Source: Acidobacteriota bacterium (lineage in GTDB: Bacteria; Acidobacteriota; Terriglobia; Terriglobales; Acidobacteriaceae). Taken from it: a stretch of 64,000 bases of DNA. The stretch is from NCBI GenBank assembly GCA_021793405.1, contig JAJYSV010000006.1, forward strand, positions 62,001 through 126,000, written 5' to 3'. Every line of letters starts with the position of its first letter. Position 1 is the first letter of the stretch. Both the position numbers and the translations under genes were made by a program. Positions 43,836 to 52,792 of this stretch are shown here, piece after piece. The notes under the pieces are model-generated. The model ran no database searches. It was not told where the DNA came from and was given only the letters and a program-made list of their open reading frames with translations.

Positions 43836-45086
43836 ATGCCAAATCCAGCGCCTACCCTAGGAATCTACGTATCCATCCCGTTTTGCCGCGCCAAGTGCAG
43901 CTACTGCAACTTCGCCTCTGGAGTGTTTGGCAGCGAGCGCATGGCTGCATATGTGGAAATGTTGACGGCGGATATCCGCGCGATTTCGGAGCATGCGGCT
44001 ACGTGGGGTGCCAAGCTTCCGAGAATCGCGGATTCACTGTATTTCGGCGGCGGCACGCCCAGCCTGCTCTCTCCTGAACAGATGCGGCAGATCATGCACG
44101 CGCTGCAAGAAATTGTCTCGTTTACCTCGTCGGCAGAAATCACGCTGGAATGCGCGCCCGGCCAGTTGAGTGAAGACTTGCTGCAGGCCATGCCGGGCAT
44201 GGGGTTCAATCGCGTTAGTCTGGGTGTGCAATCGTTTGTGGACCAGGAAGCGGCGGCCGTCGGACGCCTGCATACGCGGGAAATAACGCTGAAGGAGATT
44301 CAACGGCTCCGCGCTGCCGGAATCGCCGACATCAACGTCGACCTGATCGCCGGCCTGCCACATCAGACTCGTGAAAGCTGGAATGTCTCGCTCACCGAAG
44401 CCATTGCGACCGGCGTCCCGCACCTGAGCGTCTACATGCTGGACGTGGATGAGGATTCTCGCCTGGGCCGCGAGATGATCGCCGGAGGCACGCGCTACGG
44501 CGTGGGGATGGTGCCCAACGAGCAGACGATTGCCGACATGTATACCGAAGCCTGCGAGCGATTCGTCGCTGCCGGGATCGCACACTATGAAATTTCAAAC
44601 TTCGCACGCGCGGGACAAGAGTCGCGCCATAATCTGAAGTACTGGACGCGCCAGCCGTATCTAGGGTTTGGCCTGGATGCGCATTCCTTTTTGCCGACGA
44701 CAGACGGTCACGCGATTCGCGCAGGCATGACGGACGATCTGGCGGTGTATCTGGATCTCAGCCCGAGGCGGAATGAATTGGAAACAGTAACTCCGGTCTC
44801 GGCGATCGATGCCATGGAAGAAGCATGGTTCCTGGGCCTGCGACTGACCGACGGCGTTTCGCTGCGGTCCATGCAGCGGCAATTCGGCGAAGCGGCCACA
44901 CACATGTTTCAATCGACAGTGTTGGAGTGTGAGGAGCAGGGCCTGCTCGAACGCGCGAACGAGACGGTTCGCCTGACCCCGCGCGGACGCCTGTTTTCGA
45001 ACGATGTATTTGCGCGATTTCTTGGCGTGCTGCCGGAGCAAGAGACAGCGGGAATTTCACTGCAACAGCAAGGAGTAGGAGCGTGA
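43836..45086 (+). CDS. hemW: HemW-like radical SAM heme chaperone
   Basis: A 416-residue radical SAM protein from ATG 43836 (the frame is open from 43728, overlapping the divergent gene). The [4Fe-4S] motif is CRAKCSYCNF; Phe after the last Cys is the HemW form, where HemN has a fourth Cys. Further blocks: DSLYFGGGTPSLLSPEQM, NRVSLGVQSF, ADINVDLIAGLPHQTRESW, HYEISNFARAGQESRHNLKY and the C-terminal HemN_C domain. HemW inserts heme into respiratory proteins and is often misnamed coproporphyrinogen oxidase. The stop overlaps the start of ltaE. Confidence 0.9.
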   Translation: MPNPAPTLGIYVSIPFCRAKCSYCNFASGVFGSERMAAYVEMLTADIRAISEHAATWGAKLPRIADSLYFGGGTPSLLSPEQMRQIMHALQEIVSFTSSAEITLECAPGQLSEDLLQAMPGMGFNRVSLGVQSFVDQEAAAVGRLHTREITLKEIQRLRAAGIADINVDLIAGLPHQTRESWNVSLTEAIATGVPHLSVYMLDVDEDSRLGREMIAGGTRYGVGMVPNEQTIADMYTEACERFVAAGIAHYEISNFARAGQESRHNLKYWTRQPYLGFGLDAHSFLPTTDGHAIRAGMTDDLAVYLDLSPRRNELETVTPVSAIDAMEEAWFLGLRLTDGVSLRSMQRQFGEAATHMFQSTVLECEEQGLLERANETVRLTPRGRLFSNDVFARFLGVLPEQETAGISLQQQGVGA

Positions 45087-46165
45087 GTACCGAAACTGCC
45101 GAAAGAGAAGTAACACGTTCGTCGCGGCCTGTAGGTGTCATCGATTTGCGCAGCGACACCGTAACAAAGCCCACCCCGGCTATGCGCAGGGCCATGGCGG
45201 AAGCAGAAGTCGGCGATGATGTGTATGGCGAAGACCCAACGGTAAACCGTCTGGAGCAACGCGCCGCCGAAATTTTTGAGCGCGAAGCTGCCATGTATGT
45301 GCCCACCGGCTCCATGGGCAACCAGGTTGGGATTCGACTGCACACCCACCATGGCCAGGAAGTGATCTGCGAAGCGCACTCGCACGTCGTGGATTGGGAG
45401 ATGGCTTCGATGTCGGCATTTTCCGGTTGCATGCCGCGAACCTTGGTGGGCGACCGCGGCGTGCTGACATGGAGCCAGATCAAGACGGCGATTGCGCCCA
45501 GCATCTACTACCGCGCGCGAACCGGTTTGATCACCCTGGAAAACACGCACAATATGGCCGGCGGCACCGTCGCTCCGCTGCCAGTGCTGCAGGAGATCTG
45601 GGCCGGCGCCAAAGATGCGGGCATTCCGCTGCATCTGGATGGAGCGCGAATTTTCAACGCGGCCACCTATCTCGGCGTTGGCGTGGTGGAACTCACGCGC
45701 GGTTTCGATACGGTCATGTTCTGCCTTTCGAAAGGCCTGTGCGCTCCGGTGGGTTCCATGCTGGTAGGCTCGCAGAAACTCATCTATCAGGCGAGAATCA
45801 TTCGCAAGGCGCTGGGCGGAGGCATGCGGCAGGTAGGCGTGCTGGCCGCTGCTGGCCTGTTGGCGCTTGAAACCATGACCGACCGGCTGGGAGAGGACCA
45901 TCGCAATGCCCGGCTGCTGGCGGAAACGTTGGCCCGAGTTCCGGGCGTGGCGATCGATTTGGGAAGCGTGCAGACGAACATCGTTCGATTCGAACTGACC
46001 GGCGGCAAGGGCGCTCCGGAGTTGGCGGCCGGGCTGAAACGGCGTGGAATTCTCGCCGGAAATGTGGGACCCCGCGCCATTCGTCTAGTGACCCACCATG
46101 ATGTGGATCGCGCCCAGTGCGCGTATGCCGCGGCGCAGATTGTTGAGGAATTGTCCCGTGCGTAG
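45083..46165 (+). CDS. ltaE: Low-specificity L-threonine aldolase
   Basis: A 360-residue PLP enzyme that cleaves L-threonine or allo-threonine to glycine and acetaldehyde. GTG 45083 overlaps the hemW stop by four bases. Blocks: VIDLRSDTVTKPTPAMRRAM, VGDDVYGEDPTVNRLEQ, VPTGSMGNQVGIRLHT, ITLENTHNMAGGTVAPL, LHLDGARIFNAATYL, and the PLP lysine in FCLSKGLCAPVGSML. All catalytic features are intact. Confidence 0.95.
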   Translation: MSTETAEREVTRSSRPVGVIDLRSDTVTKPTPAMRRAMAEAEVGDDVYGEDPTVNRLEQRAAEIFEREAAMYVPTGSMGNQVGIRLHTHHGQEVICEAHSHVVDWEMASMSAFSGCMPRTLVGDRGVLTWSQIKTAIAPSIYYRARTGLITLENTHNMAGGTVAPLPVLQEIWAGAKDAGIPLHLDGARIFNAATYLGVGVVELTRGFDTVMFCLSKGLCAPVGSMLVGSQKLIYQARIIRKALGGGMRQVGVLAAAGLLALETMTDRLGEDHRNARLLAETLARVPGVAIDLGSVQTNIVRFELTGGKGAPELAAGLKRRGILAGNVGPRAIRLVTHHDVDRAQCAYAAAQIVEELSRA

Positions 46166-46282
46166 AGATTGCGGCAGCGCGCGACCTGTTGTATTCACGC
46201 AATCGTCACACGGCATTCATCGTTCTTTTGCGGAAAATTCGCCTGATTGCGATACTCTGGCCTCGATAGAGGAGTATGCGTC

Positions 46283-47029
46283 ATGGAACTTGCCACGCCC
46301 GAAGAAGCAACAGTGGAGAGGAAACCCGGTTTGAGTCAGACGATTTTTGTTCTGGAAGACGATCAGGACATTTCCAGGTTGGTGCAGCACAGTTTGGAAA
46401 TCGCGGGCTTCGCGGTGCGAACCTTTGTCAACCCAGCCGCGGTGCTGACGGACGCGGAACGCAAGACGCCCGACCTATTTGTGCTGGACATTATGGTTCC
46501 CGGCGGAGATGGGCTGGACCTGTGCCGCCGCATCCGGAAAAGCCCGACCCTGGCGGTAACACCGGTGATTTTTCTCACCGCGCGGACTAGCGAGAGCGAC
46601 CGCGTGCTTGGCCTCGAATTAGGCGCGGACGACTACATTACCAAGCCGTTTTCGCCGCGGGAGTTGATTGCCCGGATCAAGGCCGTGTTGCGCCGGTTTG
46701 AGCGTCCCACCGCTCCCACCGCCTTGCAATTTGGCCAGGTGGAAATCGACGCCAGCGCGATGCAGTTGAAGGTGGCTGGGGACGTGACCGCTACCACGGC
46801 AACGGAGTTTCGGCTGCTCGAATATCTGGCTCGTCATCCCGGCCGCGTGTTCACCCGCGATCACCTTCTGGACGCGGTCTGGGGGGATGCTCGCTTCGTT
46901 ACGCCGCGCTCCGTCGATGTCTATGTGCGGCGCATTCGAGAAAAAATTGAACTGGACCCGGAGAATCCGAAGTATCTTAAAACCGTGCGCGGAGCAGGCT
47001 ATCGCTTTGAGATGCCAAAAGAAATGTAA
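46283..47029 (+). CDS. PhoB/OmpR-family response regulator
   Basis: A 248-residue response regulator from ATG 46283 (GAGGAG at eight bases; the frame is open to 46247). The receiver domain has the acidic pair in FVLEDDQDIS, phospho-acceptor Asp69 (FVLDIMVPGGDGLDLC), Thr in FLTART, and Lys in DDYITKPFSPREL. A winged-helix DNA-binding domain follows (LLEYLARHPGRVFTRDHLLD; SVDVYVRRIREKIE). It is paired with the histidine kinase 44 bases downstream. The pair looks like PhoB/PhoR, but no phosphate-transport genes are in the window, so the signal is unproven. Confidence 0.93.
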   Translation: MELATPEEATVERKPGLSQTIFVLEDDQDISRLVQHSLEIAGFAVRTFVNPAAVLTDAERKTPDLFVLDIMVPGGDGLDLCRRIRKSPTLAVTPVIFLTARTSESDRVLGLELGADDYITKPFSPRELIARIKAVLRRFERPTAPTALQFGQVEIDASAMQLKVAGDVTATTATEFRLLEYLARHPGRVFTRDHLLDAVWGDARFVTPRSVDVYVRRIREKIELDPENPKYLKTVRGAGYRFEMPKEM

Positions 47030-47073
47030 GGCATTGTGCTGACCTGGCGATTCCCGCGGCGGCGGATTGTTGA

Positions 47074-48834
47074 ATGAGGCAGAGAGTTTTTTTCAAGCTT
47101 CTTGCGGCGATGGTGCTGGTGGTGCTGGTCGCAGCCGCGATGCTCGACGTCTCCCAGCAGAACATCCTCGAATCGTTGCTGCAAAATCAGCTGGCGCGAA
47201 GTCTGGCGGAGAGCGCGCAGGCCTTGGCGCAACGCGTTGTCATCGGCAATCCGACCGACCTGCCAACTTTGGCGCGGGAGGAGGCGCACGCCATCGATGG
47301 GCGCGTCACAATCCTTCGCAAAGATGGCAGCGTGGCTGCCGATGTTGCCGCGGATGGCCGTGACTTGGGCGCAAACACGGTCTCGCAGCTTCCACTGAAC
47401 ACCCCTGATATCCGTGCCATCCTCGTGCAGCATCACGCGTCCGGCAAGGCGATTGCCCATGGCGACCTGTATGTGGCCGCGCCGGCGGGAGCGTACATCG
47501 TTCGCATTGGCTCTCCGCTGCGCGATGTGGACGACACCCTCCATGTAGTGCGGCGAAGTTTGCTGTGGGCCACGCTGCTGGCGTTGCTGTTGGCGATCCT
47601 GGTGGCTGCGCTGCTGGCGCACGCGGTGTCGCGCCGTCTGGCGCGCATTGTCGAGTTCGCCCACCGTCTAGCTGGAGGAGATTTTGGCGCTCGCATCGAC
47701 GAAACCTCAGAGGATGAAATTGCGGCGGTCGCGGATGCGCTGGATGCGACGGCGGCGCGCGTGGAAGCCGTCTTTCGCACCCTCGAAGACAGCCGCAAAG
47801 AGATGGAGACCGTGCTCGACAGTATGGAAGAGGCGGTGATCGCGGTCGATGCGCAAAGCAGAATTCACTGGACCAACCGCGTCATGGAGCGGCTGATGAG
47901 CGGCTCGGTCCGGCCCGGCATTGCATTGGTGCAAACCGTCCGCGATCCCGATCTGCTGGCCTGCGTGGAGAAGGCTCTGCATGGGCGAATCGCCGCACAT
48001 GCGCGGGCCGGCTCCGTTCTTCCGGGACGCATCTTCGACGTCAGCGCCGCGCCCATGGTCGGGGGCAGCGCGGTAGTAGTGCTCCATGATGTGACGGAAA
48101 TTGAGCGGGTGGAAAAAACCCGCCGCGACTTTATTGCGAATGTCTCCCACGAGCTGCGCACCCCGCTCACTTCGATTGCCGGTTACGCGGAGACGATGCT
48201 GGACGACGATGGGATGGCGCCCCAGGCGCGCGACTTTCTATCGATCATTTGCCGCAACGCCGCCCGCATGACTCGACTGACGGAAGATCTCTTGGCGCTG
48301 GCGCGCATTGAATCCGGCGAGTACAAACTGAATCGCCGCCCGGTGGAGGCCGACCTGCTGGTCAACGAGGCCGCCGCCATTTTGACTGGCTTGCTGATGG
48401 ATCGAAATGTCGTGCTGGAGAAAGGCGACAGCACGCGTGATCGCGTGTTGGCCGATACCGACGCCATTCTGCAAGTGTTGTCGAACCTGCTGGAAAATGC
48501 AGTGAAGTATGGGGGTGGAGAGCGCATCGCGATCGGATCGCGGCCCATCGCCGGTGCGGTGGAGTTCTACGTGCAGGATTTCGGCGCGGGCATTGCCTCA
48601 GAACATCTCAGCCGAATCTTTGAACGTTTTTACCGCGTCGATAAAGCGCGCTCGCGGGAATCGGGCGGCACCGGCCTGGGACTCTCGATCGCTAAGCACA
48701 TTATTCTCGCTCACGGTGGCACCATCCGCGCCGAAAGCGAACTGAACCGCGGCAGCACATTTTTCTTCACGCTGCCCCTGGCGCCACCCGGCGAACAGAT
48801 CGAAGAGCACGACGAAAAGGTCGACGCAAAGTAG
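47074..48834 (+). CDS. Membrane sensor histidine kinase (PhoR-like)
   Basis: A 586-residue kinase: first span at about residues 8-24 (LLAAMVLVVLVAAAML), a ~135-residue periplasmic sensor region, second span near 165-190 (LLWATLLALLLAILVAALLA), a HAMP domain (RRLARIVEFAHRLAGGDFGA), a PAS-like domain (LDSMEEAVIAVDAQSRIHW), HisKA with His359 in FIANVSHELRTPLTSIAGY, and HATPase with N-box NLLENAVKYGG, DFGAGIASEHLSRIFERFYR and GTGLGLSIAKHI. It should phosphorylate the regulator encoded just upstream. The stimulus is unknown. Confidence 0.93.
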   Translation: MRQRVFFKLLAAMVLVVLVAAAMLDVSQQNILESLLQNQLARSLAESAQALAQRVVIGNPTDLPTLAREEAHAIDGRVTILRKDGSVAADVAADGRDLGANTVSQLPLNTPDIRAILVQHHASGKAIAHGDLYVAAPAGAYIVRIGSPLRDVDDTLHVVRRSLLWATLLALLLAILVAALLAHAVSRRLARIVEFAHRLAGGDFGARIDETSEDEIAAVADALDATAARVEAVFRTLEDSRKEMETVLDSMEEAVIAVDAQSRIHWTNRVMERLMSGSVRPGIALVQTVRDPDLLACVEKALHGRIAAHARAGSVLPGRIFDVSAAPMVGGSAVVVLHDVTEIERVEKTRRDFIANVSHELRTPLTSIAGYAETMLDDDGMAPQARDFLSIICRNAARMTRLTEDLLALARIESGEYKLNRRPVEADLLVNEAAAILTGLLMDRNVVLEKGDSTRDRVLADTDAILQVLSNLLENAVKYGGGERIAIGSRPIAGAVEFYVQDFGAGIASEHLSRIFERFYRVDKARSRESGGTGLGLSIAKHIILAHGGTIRAESELNRGSTFFFTLPLAPPGEQIEEHDEKVDAK

Positions 48835-48937
48835 GCATCGATATGCATGACTACTTTTTTCGACCTCTCCGTTGACGGGCATCAACGCTGGCTCGGGGGT
48901 TGTCAACCGTATGCGATTCATCCGATAATCGGCTTCG

Positions 48938-49873
48938 ATGGGCCGTTTTGAACTCGATTTTCTGGATGAACACACCGACGAAGCCCTGCTGACGGAGATT
49001 CAGCGCGTCGCGGCCGCTTTCTCCGGCGAGTCGTTGTCGAAGCGGTTGTTCGACACGCTCTCAGCGCGAGTATCGGCATCCACAATCTGCAAGCGGTTTG
49101 GCGGGTGGAAGGAAGCTCTTGAAGCCGCTGGCGTAGGACGCTTATATAATGGCCGCCCGATCACCGAGAAGGTGCGCAATAATCGGGTCTCCAGAGCCAT
49201 GTCGCAGAGCGACCTTGTGCTTGAGTTGCAGCGGGTTCAGTCCATCGTCGGGAGAGATGCCCTCACGGTGGAAGAGTTCGCCCGATTGTCTGTAATAGGC
49301 GTCGGTACCGTTCGTGGAAGATTCGGTACGTGGCAGAATGCGTTGACCATCGCCGGAATTTCACAATCAAATCACGCCAAGCGATACAGCGACGAAGAGT
49401 GCTTTGGCAACTTAGTGGCAGTCTGGACCCACTACGGGAGAGCCCCAAAATACCTGGAGATGAACGAGTCGCCTTCTGCGGTAGGACCGAAGGCATATGT
49501 GGTCCGATGGGGAACGTGGCGCAGAAGCCTCAAGGCATTCGTGGACTGGGCTAACGCTGAAAGCGGCGGCGAGATCCCGCAAGGTGCGGACTCATTTGGA
49601 AATGAAACATCGGAGGGGCCGAAGTCCATTGTCCACTCCGTCCGAAAAGAAGAAGACTGCCGAGAAGTACGGCCGGGCCTCCGATTCAAGGTGTTTCTAC
49701 GGGACAGGTTCAGGTGTGTTGCCTGTGGCCGTAGTCCTGCAACCCACCTGAACATAGAGCTTCACGCCGATCACGTCATTTCGGTCCACGATAAAGGCAA
49801 GACCGAGCTAGAGAATCTTCAAACACTTTGTCAAGACTGCAATTTGGGGAAAGGCAAGACATCCATTCACTAG
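48938..49873 (+). CDS. HNH endonuclease with three HNH-associated helical repeats
   Basis: A 311-residue protein. Three ~50-residue repeats precede the nuclease: ASTICKRFGGWKEALEAAGV, VGTVRGRFGTWQNALTIAGI and KAYVVRWGTWRRSLKAFVDW end each one (the RFG.W..AL..AG pattern of the HNH/homing-endonuclease-associated repeat, likely DNA-binding). The C-terminal HNH domain has FRCVACG, ELHADHVISVHDKGKTELEN and LCQDCNLGKG, with the two CxxC pairs for structural zinc and the catalytic His. It stands alone on the plus strand beside unrelated genes, with no methylase partner or intron boundary visible. A homing-type or defence role is possible but unproven. Confidence 0.85.
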   Translation: MGRFELDFLDEHTDEALLTEIQRVAAAFSGESLSKRLFDTLSARVSASTICKRFGGWKEALEAAGVGRLYNGRPITEKVRNNRVSRAMSQSDLVLELQRVQSIVGRDALTVEEFARLSVIGVGTVRGRFGTWQNALTIAGISQSNHAKRYSDEECFGNLVAVWTHYGRAPKYLEMNESPSAVGPKAYVVRWGTWRRSLKAFVDWANAESGGEIPQGADSFGNETSEGPKSIVHSVRKEEDCREVRPGLRFKVFLRDRFRCVACGRSPATHLNIELHADHVISVHDKGKTELENLQTLCQDCNLGKGKTSIH

Positions 49874-49883
49874 CTGGCGTATC

Positions 49884-50528
49884 TCAAGTATTAGCTGACG
49901 CTACGCAGCGCAAGTCCGTCCGCTGCAAATCTCCGGGAGAATCGATGTCCCACTCGCCCTGGGGAAATTCAATCGTGTGAATCCCCAATCCAGGCTGTTC
50001 AAAAATTGAACGCGCTCCGCGATCGCCATTGAGTTGCAATAACGCGGGAAACAAAGCGCGGGGAAACACCGCCGGCACGCCGGGGCGGCCAGCATAGCGG
50101 GATGCCGCGATGTTCTCCGGCTTGCTCATGTGCGCGGTCAGCAACTGGCGCAGATGTTCCGTCGTCAATCCTGGCTGATCGCAGACGAGAAAAATTGCCC
50201 CGGATGCGGCGGGCATTTTCTGGATGACTACGGAAATTCCGACCCGTATAGAGCTGGCCATGCCTTCCGCCCAAGACTCATTTCGCAGCACCGTGCAGTC
50301 CGGCAGTTGCGACTGTTGCTGAATCTCGTCCGCATGGGCGCCGATCACGACGAAAATCGGATCCGCTCCCGCCGCTCTTGCCAGACCGATCGCGTGGTCG
50401 ATGAGCGTGTCTCCGCCGAATGGCGGCAACCGCAGCAGTTGTTTAGGCTGGCCAAGGCGCGACGAGGCTCCGGCGGCTAGAACTATCGCCGGAACAAGAA
50501 GGGAATCAGTGCGTGGTTTGGACGGCAT
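49884..50528 (-). CDS. MobA/MocA-like nucleotidyltransferase (molybdenum cofactor cytidylyl/guanylyltransferase type)
   Basis: A 214-residue NTP_transf_3 protein from ATG 50528, overlapping the 3' end of the xdhC-like gene by 23 bases; the longer frame upstream is only the shadow of that gene. Signatures: VPAIVLAAGASSRLGQPKQL (nucleotide binding), FVVIGAHADEIQQQ, LRNESWAEGMASSIRVGI and FLVCDQPGLTTEHLRQLL. In the MocA branch it would add CMP to molybdopterin for xanthine-dehydrogenase-type enzymes. The pairing with XdhC supports that reading over a general sugar nucleotidyltransferase. Confidence 0.85.
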   Translation of the reverse strand: MPSKPRTDSLLVPAIVLAAGASSRLGQPKQLLRLPPFGGDTLIDHAIGLARAAGADPIFVVIGAHADEIQQQSQLPDCTVLRNESWAEGMASSIRVGISVVIQKMPAASGAIFLVCDQPGLTTEHLRQLLTAHMSKPENIAASRYAGRPGVPAVFPRALFPALLQLNGDRGARSIFEQPGLGIHTIEFPQGEWDIDSPGDLQRTDLRCVASANT

Positions 50529-51714
50529 TGGGAGGCTGCAAGGGTTCGTCGATAGGGCATTGTGCCGGGATGTAAGGGCGATCCGGAACGGCGCGCAACG
50601 TCTCTTCCGACATGCGCCGCGAGATCGCATTTTTCTCGTGGAGCACCGACTGGATTTCCGCAAGAATCGCCAGTGCGACTGCCTCGGGGCTGTCTCCACC
50701 CAGGTCCAGGCCAACCGGCGCATGCACGCGGCGTAGGCATTCTTCCGGCGTCCAGCCAAGCTGTTGCCCTGCTTCCGTCAGCAGGAGCCGGCTGCGATGC
50801 CGCGCGCCCAGCAAACCGAGATAACGCAGTTCCAGCGGCAACAGTTTGCGAAGCAGTCCTTTGTCCTGCTCAAAGCTGTGCGTCAGTATTGCAACGGCAT
50901 CTCGACCGGAGATATCTAGCTGTTGCAGATTGGCGGCGTCCTCGTTCAGCGCAAGCACTTGTTCGGCTTCTGGAAAGCGCGCAGTCTGCGCCAGCCACGC
51001 TCGTCCATCCGCGACGGCAACATGCCAGCCCAGCAGACGCGCCATGCGAACCAGCGGACGCGCGTCGTCGCCCGCCCCGAAAATCACCAACCGCTGCGGC
51101 GGCGGAATCGGCTCAACGAATACATCCATCGTTTCATTGCCGACGGAAATAGAAACGGTATCCGCCAGCGTTGCAATGCGCGCCAACGAGGCCAGATGCG
51201 CCTGTTGTTCCGCGCTGAGATGAGAGCTGGCGAAGAAAATCGGTCCGTCTTCACGGACAATCACGCGCGCGAATCGAACCTTGTCTGCGGAAGAGGGAAG
51301 CATCGTCGCGGCATATAGTGTCTCTCCGCCCTGCGCAGCTTCCAGAGCCAGCAGCATCCCATTGGTCTCCGGCAGCGCAATCGGTTCCATCAATACATTG
51401 ATGACGCCGCCGCAGCCCAGCCCATAGGGAATGTCTCGCGTCTCCACCGATCCCGTGTCGTCCAATATTTCATCGAACATGGTGGAGTATGTTTCGACCG
51501 CGGGTCCATTCCGCGTGATCCACACGGCCTTGCGCACCACGTCGCCTTCCAGACACCCGCCGCTGATCGCACCCACGTATCCAGTCGAATGGATGTACAT
51601 CCGCGCGCCCGGCCTGCGGTAGGAGGAGCCTTCGACACGCACCAGCGTCGCCAGCACGCCGGAAAGATCCTGCCCACTGCGCCATTGCTCGACGATTGCG
51701 CTCGGTTCCACCAT
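50506..51714 (-). CDS. XdhC/CoxI family molybdenum hydroxylase maturation factor
   Basis: A 402-residue XdhC/CoxI protein. N-terminal XdhC_CoxI part: GVLATLVRVEGSSYRRPGAR, AISGGCLEGDVV, DIPYGLGCGGVINVLMEPI. C-terminal Rossmann part: RLVIFGAGDDARPLVRMARL, AILTHSFEQDKGLLRKLLP and YLGLLGARHRSRLL. XdhC binds the molybdenum cofactor, promotes sulfuration and inserts it into xanthine dehydrogenase-like enzymes. The target enzyme subunits are not in the window. The gene overlaps the MocA-like gene, so both are made together. Confidence 0.92.
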   Translation of the reverse strand: MVEPSAIVEQWRSGQDLSGVLATLVRVEGSSYRRPGARMYIHSTGYVGAISGGCLEGDVVRKAVWITRNGPAVETYSTMFDEILDDTGSVETRDIPYGLGCGGVINVLMEPIALPETNGMLLALEAAQGGETLYAATMLPSSADKVRFARVIVREDGPIFFASSHLSAEQQAHLASLARIATLADTVSISVGNETMDVFVEPIPPPQRLVIFGAGDDARPLVRMARLLGWHVAVADGRAWLAQTARFPEAEQVLALNEDAANLQQLDISGRDAVAILTHSFEQDKGLLRKLLPLELRYLGLLGARHRSRLLLTEAGQQLGWTPEECLRRVHAPVGLDLGGDSPEAVALAILAEIQSVLHEKNAISRRMSEETLRAVPDRPYIPAQCPIDEPLQPPNAVQTTH

Positions 51715-51831
51715 AGAAATTCGCGGACGATTGCAGGCAAGGAAACCCTCGTCCTTCTATCTATGATAAATCTTTGTGTTGGTCGCAGCATAGATATGCC
51801 GCCGGGTCCAGAGGACTAGAATAAGAGTGTT

Positions 51832-52704
51832 ATGGGAAACACTGCGAAAACCGCATTTCTTCTTACCCTGCTTACGGTTCTGCTGGTCCTGATCGGCGAG
51901 CATTTCGGCGGGCGGAATGGTCTGGTCCTTGGATTTCTGTTTGCTGCCGGCATGAATTTCTTCACCTACTTCTACTCCGACAAGCTGGCGCTGAAAATGT
52001 ACAAGGCGCAGCCGGTGACGCGAGAGGAATTGCCGCGCGCCTATGCCATCGTCGAGCGCATGACGCAGCGGATGGGCATTCCGATGCCGAGGATGTACGT
52101 GATTCCAACTGAGTCTCCGAATGCATTTGCGACCGGAAGAAATCCGAAACATGCCTCCGTGGCGATGACTCATGGAATCTTGTCGCTGTTGAACGATGAC
52201 GAGCTAGAAGGCGTGCTGGCCCATGAGTTGGGTCACGTGCAGAATCGCGACATCCTGACCAGCTCCATTGCCGCAACCCTCGCCGGGGCGATTACGTTGA
52301 TCGCGCGGATGGCCTATTGGGGAGAGATTTTCGGCGGTTTTGGCGGCGGTGGGGGTGGCAGACGCGAACGCGGCGGTGGAATCAGCGGACTCTTCATGCT
52401 GATCCTGGCGCCGATTGCCGCCATGCTCATCCAGCTGGCTGTTTCCCGCTCACGAGAATATGAGGCCGACGCAACGGGAGCCAAGACCACCGGCAATCCC
52501 TACGCGCTGGCCAGTGCCCTCGAAAAGATCGATGCATATTCCAAGCGGGTGCCCATGGTTGCATCGCCCTCCAACGCACATCTTTTTATCGCCCAGCCCC
52601 TGGTTGGCGGCGGCATGTTTACGAATCTTTTCTCCACCCATCCGCCGATGCAGAAGCGCATTGAGCGCCTGATTGGGCGCAAATCGGTCAGCGGACTGGA
52701 ATAG
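51832..52704 (+). CDS. htpX: HtpX membrane zinc metalloprotease
   Basis: A 290-residue M48 protease of the inner membrane that degrades misfolded membrane proteins. The first span is FLLTLLTVLLVLIGEHFGG, the second GLVLGFLFAAGMNFFTYFYS; the zinc motif HELGH is at residues 131-135 (GVLAHELGHVQNRDIL), with the third ligand in SREYEADATGAK. PRMYVIPTESPNAFATGRNP is the usual HtpX block. A Gly/Arg-rich insertion at about 163-182 is typical. ATG 51832. A terminator follows. Confidence 0.96.
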   Translation: MGNTAKTAFLLTLLTVLLVLIGEHFGGRNGLVLGFLFAAGMNFFTYFYSDKLALKMYKAQPVTREELPRAYAIVERMTQRMGIPMPRMYVIPTESPNAFATGRNPKHASVAMTHGILSLLNDDELEGVLAHELGHVQNRDILTSSIAATLAGAITLIARMAYWGEIFGGFGGGGGGRRERGGGISGLFMLILAPIAAMLIQLAVSRSREYEADATGAKTTGNPYALASALEKIDAYSKRVPMVASPSNAHLFIAQPLVGGGMFTNLFSTHPPMQKRIERLIGRKSVSGLE

Positions 52705-52714
52705 TGCCGGGTAC

Positions 52715-52750
52715 CCCACATCTCGATTTCGAAATGTGGGTTCTTTCTTT
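52715..52750 (+). terminator. Rho-independent terminator after htpX
   Basis: CCCACAT and ATGTGGG enclose a 12-base segment that can itself pair (TCG/CGA), followed by TTCTTTCTTT. It lies 11 bases after the htpX stop. Confidence 0.75.
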
Positions 52751-52792
52751 ACAGAAAAATAAAAGTGATCAACAGCGGTACAAGGATAGCCG

